In this document: in pieces, positions 35,439-43,211 of the stretch
Layout: every line of letters begins with the position of its first letter
How positions within the stretch are numbered: the stretch's first letter is position 1
Assembly: GCF_001552175.1 (NCBI RefSeq)
Contig: NZ_BCQR01000008.1
Coordinates: 53,296-117,295 of the forward strand
DNA length: 64,000 nucleotides
Reading direction: 5' to 3'
DNA from: Actinomadura kijaniata NBRC 14229
GTDB taxonomy: Bacteria; Actinomycetota; Actinomycetes; Streptosporangiales; Streptosporangiaceae
Program-made: the position numbers and the translations under genes
Notes under the pieces: generated by a model
Seen by the model: only the letters and a program-made list of their open reading frames with translations
What the model was told of the DNA's origin: nothing
Databases searched by the model: none

Positions 35439-35491
35439 TCCCTCTCCTCCACCGGTGCGCGTCAGGTCACGTGCGCAGCGTACAGACCGCA

Positions 35492-35507
35492 CTTACTGAT
35501 GAGTAGG
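35492..35507. promoter_or_regulatory. TetR/MarR-like inverted repeat upstream of the ferritin-like gene
   Basis: CTTACT-GATG-AGTAGG pairs at five of six arm positions in an AT-rich stretch about 55 bases upstream of the start codon. Confidence 0.35.
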
Positions 35508-35598
35508 AAAAGTATTGAACCCCTGGGGCGCGGCCGAACTCTTGTGCCCTGGGCCACATCACGGGTCCGCCGGACTGTGCCCGGATGACAAGAAGAGA

Positions 35599-36411
35599 TC
35601 AGACCGTGATCCGGTGGGCGCCGGTGTAGACGTTCATCGTCTCGCCGCGCAGGAACCCGACCAGGGTCATCCCGGCGTCCTCGGCCAGCTCCACCGCCAG
35701 CGACGACGGGGCCGACACCGCCGCCAGCACCGGGATCCCGGCCTGCATCGCCTTCTGGGTCAGCTCGAACGAGGCCCGCCCGCTCACCACCAGCACGTGC
35801 CCGGCCAGCGGCAGCCGCCCCTGCCGCAGGGCGTGGCCGACGACCTTGTCCACGGCGTTGTGCCGCCCCACGTCCTCGCGCAGCGCCACCAGCTCCCCGG
35901 CGGCCGAGAACAGGCCCGCCGCGTGCAGGCCGCCGGTGCGGTCGAACACCCGCTGCGCCTCCCGCAGCCGGTCCGGCAGCTCCGCCAGCAGCCGCGGGGT
36001 CAGCGTCAGCGGGTCGGCGGCCACGTCGTAGGGCCGGTCGTCGCGCAGCGCCTCCACGCTGGCCTTCCCGCACACCCCGCACGCGCTGGTGGTGGTGAAC
36101 GCCCGCGTCAGCAGCGTCTCGGGCGGCCGCACGCCCGCCGCCAGCACCACGTCCAGGGTGTTCTGCTCAACAGTGTCGGCGCAGTACCGCATGGCCGCGA
36201 TGTCCCCGGGCCCCGCGACGACCCCCTCGGCGGCCAGGAACCCGGCGACCAGGTCGAAGTCGTCGCCGGGGGTGCGCATGGTGATGGTCAGCGGCCGCCC
36301 GCCGACCCGGATCTCCAGGGGCTCCTCCACCGCCAGGGTGTCGGGCCGCCGTCCTCGCGTCCCGGCGGTGCTGAGCCGCAGGACGGGCCTGCGCACGGTG
36401 ATCCGACCCAT
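35599..36411 (-). CDS. fdhD: formate dehydrogenase accessory sulfurtransferase FdhD
   Basis: A 270-residue FdhD. The sulfur-shuttling cysteine pair is in [10 protein letters not shown] (CxxC), and the conserved segments [37 protein letters not shown] and [14 protein letters not shown] are all present. FdhD passes sulfur from a cysteine desulfurase to the molybdenum cofactor of formate dehydrogenase. No formate dehydrogenase lies nearby, but moaA, mobA and selenocysteine genes occur in the same window. Single-gene transcript; I chose ATG 36411 by homology because upstream in-frame starts are unconserved. Confidence 0.92.
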   Translation of the reverse strand: MGRITVRRPVLRLSTAGTRGRRPDTLAVEEPLEIRVGGRPLTITMRTPGDDFDLVAGFLAAEGVVAGPGDIAAMRYCADTVEQNTLDVVLAAGVRPPETLLTRAFTTTSACGVCGKASVEALRDDRPYDVAADPLTLTPRLLAELPDRLREAQRVFDRTGGLHAAGLFSAAGELVALREDVGRHNAVDKVVGHALRQGRLPLAGHVLVVSGRASFELTQKAMQAGIPVLAAVSAPSSLAVELAEDAGMTLVGFLRGETMNVYTGAHRITV

Positions 36412-36622
36412 GCCGTGACGGTACCGCCGAACCGGCGGCCCCGCGAAGCGAGGGGCGGGTCGCGGCGGTATGTCCCGGCCGCGCGTCCCTGCCGGAACGG
36501 GACCGGGCACCCTGGTGGGCGGGGCGCGCCGGGACCGACTCTTGGAACGTGCCGGAGCGCTTCCGGGGGACGTGGAGCGCACTCGGATCCGGCCGTTCGC
36601 GACCACGGGGAGAACACCGCAC

Positions 36623-36898
36623 ATGCGCACGCTCATCACCCTGCCGTTCCTGCTGGGCGGACTCGCCCTCGGCGCCTCGGCCTGCCAGTTCACCCAGACG
36701 GTGGACGACGACAAGATCGAGGCCCAGATCAGCCGGAAGCTCGGGATCACCGCCGACTGCCCCGGCGACCTGTCGGGCGAGGTCGGCGCGACGCTGCGCT
36801 GCACCGCGGCGAACGCGCCGGGCGTCGCCGCCGTCACCGTGACCGTCACCTCCGTCGAGGACGACCAGGTCAACTTCACGATGAAGGCCGGGGCCTGA
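36623..36898 (+). CDS. DUF4333-type small lipoprotein
   Basis: A 91-residue secreted lipoprotein: a hydrophobic signal with lipobox LGASAC, then one DUF4333-like domain with a conserved cysteine pair ([20 protein letters not shown]) that could form a disulfide. DUF4333 domains are common, often membrane-anchored, in actinobacteria and have no known function. GGGGAG lies ten bases before the ATG. The gene converges on the cation-channel gene, with only nine bases between stops. Confidence 0.75.
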   Translation: MRTLITLPFLLGGLALGASACQFTQTVDDDKIEAQISRKLGITADCPGDLSGEVGATLRCTAANAPGVAAVTVTVTSVEDDQVNFTMKAGA

Positions 36899-36907
36899 CC
36901 CGGCCCG

Positions 36908-37534
36908 CTAGTCGGGGACGCCGCGGGGACGCGGCGTCCGCCACCCGTACCGCATCGCCAGCAGCCGCAGCAGGAACGCCAGCACCGCCGACCCGGTCGT
37001 GACGATCCCGCCGTGCAGGTCCAGCCAGTGCGCGAACGCCATCATGGTCGCGCCCAGCAGGGCGGGCAGGGCGTACAGCTGCCGGTCGTACAGCACCGAG
37101 GGGATCTGCCCGCTCATCATGTCGCGGAGGATGCCGCCGCCGACGGCGGTGATGACGCCGAGCAGCACCGCGTGCAGCGGCGACAGGCCGTGGTCGAGGG
37201 CCTTGAGGGTGCCGGTGACGCAGAACAGCCCGAGCCCGGCGGCGTCGAAGAACAGCACGGCGGGCAGCAGCCGGGTGACCTGCGGATGCCAGAAGAACAC
37301 CAGGGCGCCGGCGACCAGCGGCGTCAGTACGTAGCCCAGGCTGGTGAACGCGGCCGGCGGCACCGCGCCGATCACCAGGTCGCGCAGGATCCCGCCGCCC
37401 AGCGCGGTGATCTCGGCCAGCACCACCATGCCCACGACGTCGAGGCGCTGGCGCACCGCCGCCAGCGCCCCCGACACCGCGAAGACGAAGATCCCGACCA
37501 GGTCCAGCAGGCCGAGGACACCCAGCTCCTCCAT
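36908..37534 (-). CDS. TRIC/UPF0126-family membrane protein (YadS-like)
   Basis: A 208-residue protein with seven hydrophobic helices and the duplicated glycine motif of TRIC channels: [11 protein letters not shown] near residue 52 and [11 protein letters not shown] near 138. Prokaryotic TRIC proteins are trimeric cation (K+/Na+) channels, although some are annotated as glycine transporters. I chose ATG 37534 after GGGAAG; a GTG six codons upstream is possible. Confidence 0.8.
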   Translation of the reverse strand: MEELGVLGLLDLVGIFVFAVSGALAAVRQRLDVVGMVVLAEITALGGGILRDLVIGAVPPAAFTSLGYVLTPLVAGALVFFWHPQVTRLLPAVLFFDAAGLGLFCVTGTLKALDHGLSPLHAVLLGVITAVGGGILRDMMSGQIPSVLYDRQLYALPALLGATMMAFAHWLDLHGGIVTTGSAVLAFLLRLLAMRYGWRTPRPRGVPD

Positions 37535-37591
37535 GGGACGATCTTCCCGCACCGACGGTCACCCGCGGTAACGCGGAGGAGCCGGCGGTCC

Positions 37592-38728
37592 TCAGGGCGG
37601 GTCCGTCCGGTAGCGGGGGTTGGTGGCGTGCCACTCCATCCCGCCGCCCATCCAGGCCCGCAGCCCACGCAGCAGCCGCTGGAGATCGGGGGAGGGGACC
37701 GCCGACAGTTCCAGGTGGCCGCGTTCGAACGACCGCACCAGGTCGTTGTGCAGCTCCACCGCCACCTCGGTCGCCTCCCGCACCGAGCAGCCCCGGTCGG
37801 CGGCGATCAGCAGGACCAGGTTGCAGACCGGGTTCTCGTCGGCGGCGTCCTTGGCGACCGAGTGCAGGTCGTTGACGATCACGCTGGCGGTGCCCGCCTG
37901 GAACGCGGCGCGGCGGACCCGGGGCTCGTAGAACAGGTCGGCCGGGACCTCGTAGCCGCCCACCACGTCGATCAGCGTCATGGACGTGTAGAAGCTGTCG
38001 TGCTGGCGGGCCGCCAGGTACTCCCAGGCGGGCGGGTGCTCGCGCGTCTCGCGCCAGGCCGCGTACGCCGTCCAGCTCACGAACATCGCGAACGTCGAGT
38101 AGCAGACCCGCTGGACCTGGGACGGGGTGGCGTACCGTCGCAGATGGCCGGTGGCCGAGCGCAGCATCCGCAGCACCAGGTCGTCGCGGAGCGCGGCCTC
38201 CAGCGGCGGGGTGAAGTCCCCCGCCGGGGGGACCTCGTCCATCGCCGACATCGCCAGGGTGAGGCGCGGCGGCAGCAGCGAGGGGACCGCGCCGAGCGCG
38301 GTGTCGTCGGCGTAGTAGTCGTCGGCCGCCCACCAGCTCGCGTTGAGCTCGGCCGCCACCAGCAGGCGGTCGGGGTCGTCGCCGTCGGGGTGCGCGAGGG
38401 TCACCAGCCGCCCGAACCGCGCCCCGGCCAGGCCCTCCAGCTCGTCGTCGCGGAAGCCCCGCCGGCGCGCCCAGTCCAGCAGGCGGCGGTCCACCTCGGC
38501 GGCCAGGACGTCGTCGACGCGTTCGGGGAGCGGGCAGTACAGGGGGGTGTGGGAGCCGTCGCCCCACTCGCGTTCGACGTAGGCCCCGCCGGAGGGGAAC
38601 GGGGCGGTGTGCGGCAGCTCGCGGCTGGGGCGGGAGACCGCCAGCAGCGCGGGCAGCTGGGCCGCCGAGGTGCCCAGCCCATGGGGCAGGCCGTGCGGGA
38701 GACCGTGGGGAAGACCGTGGGGGCTCAT
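37592..38728 (-). CDS. 2-methylisoborneol synthase with an unusual HGLP-repeat N-terminus
   Basis: A 378-residue class I terpene cyclase. Metal-binding motifs are the aspartate-rich WWAADDYYADD and the NSE-type NDLHSVAKDAADE; TPLYCPLPERVDD marks the start of the catalytic domain. With the preceding methyltransferase and encapsulin it is assigned as 2-methylisoborneol synthase (2-methyl-GPP cyclised to the earthy odorant). The disordered N-terminus is short and begins with four near-identical PHGL units (residues 3-18), encoded by a 12-base tandem repeat. Streptomyces enzymes I recall are about 440 residues. The start is two bases past the methyltransferase stop. Confidence 0.88.
   Translation of the reverse strand: MSPHGLPHGLPHGLPHGLGTSAAQLPALLAVSRPSRELPHTAPFPSGGAYVEREWGDGSHTPLYCPLPERVDDVLAAEVDRRLLDWARRRGFRDDELEGLAGARFGRLVTLAHPDGDDPDRLLVAAELNASWWAADDYYADDTALGAVPSLLPPRLTLAMSAMDEVPPAGDFTPPLEAALRDDLVLRMLRSATGHLRRYATPSQVQRVCYSTFAMFVSWTAYAAWRETREHPPAWEYLAARQHDSFYTSMTLIDVVGGYEVPADLFYEPRVRRAAFQAGTASVIVNDLHSVAKDAADENPVCNLVLLIAADRGCSVREATEVAVELHNDLVRSFERGHLELSAVPSPDLQRLLRGLRAWMGGGMEWHATNPRYRTDPP
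38675..38722 (-). repeat. 12-base tandem repeat, about four units, encoding PHGL
   Basis: Four consecutive imperfect units (CCCCACGGTCTT-like) encode PHGLPHGLPHGLPHGL at the N-terminus of the terpene cyclase. Units differ mainly at third codon positions, so the amino-acid repeat is conserved while the DNA has drifted, which argues for selection on the peptide. Confidence 0.75.
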
Positions 38729-38730
38729 CG

Positions 38731-39567
38731 TCAGACCCGGTCCGCGGCGATCAGCAGGTACTGGAAGCCGCCCTCACGGTAGGCCTCCAGGAACGTGTCC
38801 TCGATGCCGGTGGCGACCGAGGACTCGCGGCGCAGCTCCCAGTAGGGGATCGTCTGGGCCGTCAGGTCGACGACCGCGCACGGGACCAGGCGGTGGGCGG
38901 CCATCGCGCGGAAGTAGGCGCTGCGGGGGTGGATGTCGCACACGTAGTGGGCGTTGATGGTGGAGACCGCCCGCGACGGCAGCCCGTACACGTCGTTGTA
39001 GCAGCCGGTGATCGTCACGTACCGGCCGCCGCGCGCCAGCAGCCGGGAGTGCTCGGCGAACAGATCGTCCAGCACCACGTACATGGTCGACTCGTTGTTC
39101 CAGCTCGCCTGGAACGACCCCGACTCGAACCCGGTGTCGAGCATGTTCCGGAAGTGGAAGCGGACCTTGTCGGCGACGCCGCGCTCGGTGGCCCGCTCGT
39201 TGGCGAAGTCGACCTGCTGCTGGGAGATGGACACCCCGTCGACCCGGCAGCCGAACGCGGCGTTGGCCAGGATCGACGACCCGCCCCGCCCGCACCCGGC
39301 GTCCAGCAGCCGGTGCTCGGGCCGGATGTCGCCGAGATGGCCGAGCAGGAACGCGGCCTGGTCGTTCTCCAGCCGGTGCAGCTCCCTGATGACGGCCTCG
39401 TCCCTGGCCTTCTCGTCCTCGATGTCGAGCACCGACCGGTCCGCCGCGCCGATGCCGTAGTGGTGGTGGTAGATCCCCGACACATCGCCCAGCCGCAGGT
39501 TCACCGGGTTGCGCTCGGCGTTCCAGTAGTCGGCGACGTCGCTCTGGTACTCGCTGGCGATGGTCAT
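38731..39567 (-). CDS. geranyl diphosphate 2-C-methyltransferase
   Basis: A 278-residue SAM-dependent methyltransferase. The SAM site reads [15 protein letters not shown] (about residue 90), and segments [16 protein letters not shown] and [26 protein letters not shown] match GPP C2-methyltransferases, which make 2-methyl-GPP for the cyclase encoded next. The ATG overlaps the encapsulin stop (ATGA), so all three genes are one translationally coupled operon. Confidence 0.9.
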   Translation of the reverse strand: MTIASEYQSDVADYWNAERNPVNLRLGDVSGIYHHHYGIGAADRSVLDIEDEKARDEAVIRELHRLENDQAAFLLGHLGDIRPEHRLLDAGCGRGGSSILANAAFGCRVDGVSISQQQVDFANERATERGVADKVRFHFRNMLDTGFESGSFQASWNNESTMYVVLDDLFAEHSRLLARGGRYVTITGCYNDVYGLPSRAVSTINAHYVCDIHPRSAYFRAMAAHRLVPCAVVDLTAQTIPYWELRRESSVATGIEDTFLEAYREGGFQYLLIAADRV

Positions 39568-40982
39568 GACGACTGCCTTTCGGTGATCTCGACGTTCTCC
39601 AGAACGCCGATCGCGTCGGGGACGAGGACCGCGGTCGAGGAGTGGGCGGAGACGAGGTAGTGGAGGACGGCGTGCTCGTCGATCCCGGTGAACCGCACCG
39701 ACAGGCCGGGCGCGCGCTCGTCGGGCAGGCCGGTGCGGCGCAGCCCGACCACGCCGTGGGCGTCCTCCCCGAGGCGCATCGCGACGATCGAGGTGGTCCC
39801 CCGGTCGGAGATCGGGATCTTCGGGCAGGGCAGGATCGGGACGCCGCGCCAGGCGGGGACGGGGCGGCCGTCCTCCACCACCGGCTCGGGGTACAGGCCG
39901 TGCCGGGTGCACTGGCGGTGGAAGGCGGCGATGGCGCGGGGGTGGGCCAGGAACAGCCGGGTGCCGCGGCGGCGGGTGAGCAGCTCGTCCATGTCGTGCG
40001 GCGTCGGCGGGCCGGTGCGGGTGCTGATCCGCTGGTCGAACTCGGCGTTGTGCAGCAGGCCGAACGCGCGGTTGTTGAGCAGCTCCCACTCCTCGCGTTC
40101 GCGGACCTCCTCGACGACCAGCCGGATCTGCTGCTCCAGCTGGTCCATGGGGTGGCTGTAGAGGTCCTGGACGCGGGAGTGGACGCGCAGCACGGTCTGC
40201 ACGGGCGACAGCCCGTACTCGCGGGGGGCCAGCTCGTACTCGGCGAACCCGGCGGGGATCTCCGGCTCGCCGTGGTGCCCGGCGGCGAGGGGGATGTCGG
40301 CCTCGCCCTTGCGGTTGGCGGGACGCGCGGCCCCGGCCCGGCGGGCGGCGACGTGCTCGCGCAGGGCGGGCGAGGCGTCCACGAGCTCGCGGACGGCGCC
40401 GCGCGGGGCGGTCAGGAGGGTCCCGGCGGTCACGGCGCGGTGGGTGTGCGGCCACACGGGGTCGGGCTCGTGCAGCAGCTCCTCGCCCAGCGTCGCGCCG
40501 CCTCCGACGACGGCGAGGCTCCGGACGCCGCCGTACTCGCCGGGCCCGAGGCGTTCGACCTTGCCGTGCGCGACGACCAGCATCTCCCCGACCGGCGTCC
40601 CGGCCTCGGTGAGGACCTCGCCGGGCCGCAGCTCGCGGGCGGTGAACAGCCCGGCCAGGCGCTCCAGCGCGGCCCGGTCGGCGAGGCCGTGGAGCGGGGG
40701 CAGCTCGGTGAGGGTCTCGGGGACGATCCGGACGTGGTCGGCGCCCTCCTGCACGAACGCCGGCCGGCCGCGTCCCGGCGTCACCCGCAGGCGGCGGTTG
40801 ACCCGGTAGGTGCCGCCGCGCACCTCCACCCACGGCAGTTTGCGCAGCAGCCACCGCGGGGTGATCCCCTGCGTCTGCGGTACCGACTTGGTGGTGGTCG
40901 CCAGATTGCGCGCCGCGCGGGTGCCGAGGCTCAGCGCGGACGCGGACGCGGGGGGCGGCGCGGAGGCTGCCTCGCTGGTCAT
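39564..40982 (-). CDS. family 2B encapsulin shell protein with cyclic-nucleotide-binding-like insert
   Basis: A 472-residue protein made of an HK97-fold shell domain interrupted by a CNBD-like insert: an N-terminal arm and first shell part (about 1-85), the insert (about 95-215: [45 protein letters not shown]), and the main shell domain (about 240-472, ending [27 protein letters not shown]). Often misannotated as a Crp-like regulator; it has no DNA-binding domain. Family 2B encapsulins occur with 2-MIB cyclases and are thought to enclose them, the cyclase N-terminus acting as targeting tag. GGGAG precedes the start. First gene of the operon. Confidence 0.87.
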   Translation of the reverse strand: MTSEAASAPPPASASALSLGTRAARNLATTTKSVPQTQGITPRWLLRKLPWVEVRGGTYRVNRRLRVTPGRGRPAFVQEGADHVRIVPETLTELPPLHGLADRAALERLAGLFTARELRPGEVLTEAGTPVGEMLVVAHGKVERLGPGEYGGVRSLAVVGGGATLGEELLHEPDPVWPHTHRAVTAGTLLTAPRGAVRELVDASPALREHVAARRAGAARPANRKGEADIPLAAGHHGEPEIPAGFAEYELAPREYGLSPVQTVLRVHSRVQDLYSHPMDQLEQQIRLVVEEVREREEWELLNNRAFGLLHNAEFDQRISTRTGPPTPHDMDELLTRRRGTRLFLAHPRAIAAFHRQCTRHGLYPEPVVEDGRPVPAWRGVPILPCPKIPISDRGTTSIVAMRLGEDAHGVVGLRRTGLPDERAPGLSVRFTGIDEHAVLHYLVSAHSSTAVLVPDAIGVLENVEITERQSS

Positions 40983-41188
40983 CTCGGGGGCTCTCCCATC
41001 TGCCGGGGGCGGCGCACGCAGGGAAGGCTAATTGCCGTGCCCCGGCCCCATAAGGGGGAGATCCAGCAGAGAAAAATGCACCGTCCGTGCAGGGAAATGT
41101 GTCCCGGCGGACAACAGAAAACGGAATTATCGCCAAAAAATGGAAGGAAAATGGGGGATGGGGAGGGCTTCGCGCACCGGCGCGGGCG
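40983..41188. other. AT-rich leader region of the encapsulin operon
   Basis: A 206-base gap with A-rich tracts (AGAGAAAAATG, CCAAAAAATGG, GGAAAATGG) that contrast with the surrounding GC-rich DNA. It must contain the minus-strand promoter of the encapsulin operon. I could not pick one clear -35/-10 pair. Confidence 0.4.
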
Positions 41189-41371
41189 TCACTCGTCGCG
41201 GTCGTAGTTCCAGTTGGCGACCACGGCGGCGAACGGCGGGATCACCATCGCCACCACCGTCATCGCGACCGCCAGGGCGGGCGAGAAGAGCCGCACCACC
41301 GTCCAGGCGAGCACGAACAGGGTCAGGCAGGCGCCCATCATGACGCCGTAGGCCAACTTGCGCCGCCTCAT
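41189..41371 (-). CDS. DUF3099-type small membrane protein
   Basis: A 60-residue protein: a basic start (MRRRKLAYG), two hydrophobic helices (about 8-28 and 31-50) and an acidic end (NWNYDRDE), as in DUF3099 proteins of unknown function. TAATAC on the minus strand ends nine bases before the ATG, and GGAGGG is directly against the start codon, too close for a normal ribosome site, so translation is probably leaderless. Divergent from the SDR gene. Confidence 0.7.
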   Translation of the reverse strand: MRRRKLAYGVMMGACLTLFVLAWTVVRLFSPALAVAMTVVAMVIPPFAAVVANWNYDRDE

Positions 41372-41420
41372 CCCTCCACCGTATTACCTGGGGATCGCCT
41401 CCCCACGGAAGGAAAGCGGC

Positions 41421-42182
41421 ATGACGGACCTGTTCAGCCTGGCGGGCAAGACGGCGCTGGTGACCGGCGGGACGCGCGGCATCGGCCTGATGATCGCGCG
41501 GGGCCTGCTGCGGGCGGGCGCGGCGAAGGTGGTGATCAGCTCCCGCAAGCCGGAGGCGTGCGCGAAGGCGGCGGCCGAGCTGGCGGAGTTCGGGACCGTC
41601 GAGGCGATCCCGGCGGACCTCGCCACCGAGGCCGAGTGCCTGCGGCTGGCCGCCGGGCTCGGCGACGGCCCGCTGCACGTCCTGGTCAACAACGCGGGCG
41701 CGACCTGGGGCGCGCCGCTGGCGGAGTTCCCGGCGTCGGCGTGGGACAAGGTGGTGGACCTCAACCTGAAGGCCCCGTTCTTCCTCACCCGGGCGCTGCT
41801 GCCCGCGCTGCGCGCCGCCGCCACCGACGACGACCCGGCCCGCGTCATCAACATCGGCTCGGTCGACGGGATCATGACGCCGACCGACCGGTACTCCTAC
41901 ACCGCCAGCAAGGCCGGGCTGCACCAGCTGACCCGCGTGCTGGCCAAGGAGCTGGGGCCCGAGCGGATCACGGTCAACGCGGTGGCGCCGGGCCCGTTCG
42001 AGTCGAAGATGATGGCGGCGACGCTGGAGGCGTTCGGCGAGACCATCGCGGGCGCGGTGCCGCTGCGCCGGATCGGGCGGCCCGACGACATGGCGGGCGT
42101 GGCGGTCTTCCTGGCCAGCCGCGCCGGGGCCTACGTCAACGGCGCGGTGATCCCGGTCGACGGCGGCCTGACCGCGCTGTGA
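41421..42182 (+). CDS. short-chain dehydrogenase/reductase, 3-oxoacyl-reductase (RhlG)-like
   Basis: A 253-residue classical SDR with the cofactor motif TGGTRGIG, structural NNAG, catalytic serine in INIGSVDG and the YSYTASK active site; the C-terminal PGPFESKMM and YVNGAVIPVDGG segments are those of FabG/RhlG-like reductases. NADPH preference is suggested by the SSRKPEA segment after strand 2. The substrate is probably a 3-oxoacyl or related ketone. GGAAGGAAAG precedes ATG 41421. Confidence 0.83.
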   Translation: MTDLFSLAGKTALVTGGTRGIGLMIARGLLRAGAAKVVISSRKPEACAKAAAELAEFGTVEAIPADLATEAECLRLAAGLGDGPLHVLVNNAGATWGAPLAEFPASAWDKVVDLNLKAPFFLTRALLPALRAAATDDDPARVINIGSVDGIMTPTDRYSYTASKAGLHQLTRVLAKELGPERITVNAVAPGPFESKMMAATLEAFGETIAGAVPLRRIGRPDDMAGVAVFLASRAGAYVNGAVIPVDGGLTAL

Positions 42183-42297
42183 CCGCGCTGTGACCGGGGA
42201 GGGAGCCGGGTGACGGCCGGGTGAGGGTCGGGTGGCGACCGGGACCGGATCACCATTACGGCCGCCGCTGCGTGATCGGTTCACTACGCTGGGCGAT

Positions 42298-43179
42298 GTG
42301 GTCGAGTCTGCTTCCCCTTCCGAGGCCGTCCCCCGTCCCAGGGAGAGCACCGGGCCGCGCGCCCGGCTGCGCGCCCTGGTGGAGGCCCCGGCGTTCCAGC
42401 GCGTCGTCACCATCCTGATCGTCGTCAACGCCCTGGCGCTCGGGGTGGACACGGTGCCCGCCCTCTCCGGGCCGTTCAGCGAGGCCGCCGCCGCCGTCGA
42501 CCAGGTGGCGCTGGTGCTGTTCACGGCGGAGCTGGGGCTGCGCCTGGTCGCCCACGGCCGCCGCTTCGCGCGCGACCCGTGGAGCGTGTTCGACCTGGCG
42601 GTCGTGGCGATCGCGCTGCTGCCCGACTCGGGCGGGCTGTCGGTGCTGCGGGCGCTGCGGGTCCTGCGGGTGCTGCGGCTGATCTCGGCGGTGCCGAGCA
42701 TGCGGCGGGTGGTGGCGGCGCTGCTGGGCGCGATCCCCGGCATGGTGTCGACCATCGGGCTGCTGGTGCTGATCCTGTACGTGTCGGGCGTGATGGCGAC
42801 CGAGCTGTTCGCCGAGGCCGCGCCCGACCACTTCGGCGACCTGGGCGCGTCGCTGTTCACCCTGTTCCAGATCATGACCGGGGACGGCTGGTCCGACGTC
42901 AGCCGCGAGATCATGAAGTCCCAGCCGCTGGCCTGGGCGTTCTTCGTGGTCTACATCCTGGTCACGACGTTCGCGGTGCTGAACCTGTTCATCGCGATCG
43001 TGGTGAGCGCGATGGAGGAGGAGGCGCGCCTCGACCTGGAGAACGACCGGGAGGTCGGGGAGCAGCCCGGGGGAGAGGCCGGATCGGCGGCGGTGCTGGC
43101 GGAGGTGCGGGCGCTGAGCGCGCGGGTGGAGGCGCTGCACGCGGAGGTGGCCGGGCGGCCCGGCACCGCCTCCCGCTGA
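42298..43179 (+). CDS. voltage-gated ion channel-type protein with an aspartate-rich filter
   Basis: A 293-residue six-helix channel subunit of the bacterial NaV/CaV class. S4 shows arginine every third residue (LRALRVLRVLRLISAV); the pore between S5 and S6 has the filter FQIMTGDGWSD, whereas NaChBac-type sodium channels have TLESW. A charged C-terminal coiled coil (AEVRALSARVEALHAEV) should form the tetramer stem. I chose GTG 42298, seven bases after TACGCT, implying a leaderless gene; an in-frame GTG at 42232 would add a basic, unconserved leader. Ion preference is unknown; the filter hints at calcium. Confidence 0.78.
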   Translation: MVESASPSEAVPRPRESTGPRARLRALVEAPAFQRVVTILIVVNALALGVDTVPALSGPFSEAAAAVDQVALVLFTAELGLRLVAHGRRFARDPWSVFDLAVVAIALLPDSGGLSVLRALRVLRVLRLISAVPSMRRVVAALLGAIPGMVSTIGLLVLILYVSGVMATELFAEAAPDHFGDLGASLFTLFQIMTGDGWSDVSREIMKSQPLAWAFFVVYILVTTFAVLNLFIAIVVSAMEEEARLDLENDREVGEQPGGEAGSAAVLAEVRALSARVEALHAEVAGRPGTASR

Positions 43180-43211
43180 GTCCCGTCGGCGGGAGGCGGC
43201 GCCGGGCCGGG

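Noticed and set aside
39564..40982. Crp-type transcription regulator
   Set aside because: A cyclic-nucleotide-binding fold is present, but there is no helix-turn-helix and most of the protein is HK97-like shell sequence; the operon context fits a family 2B encapsulin.
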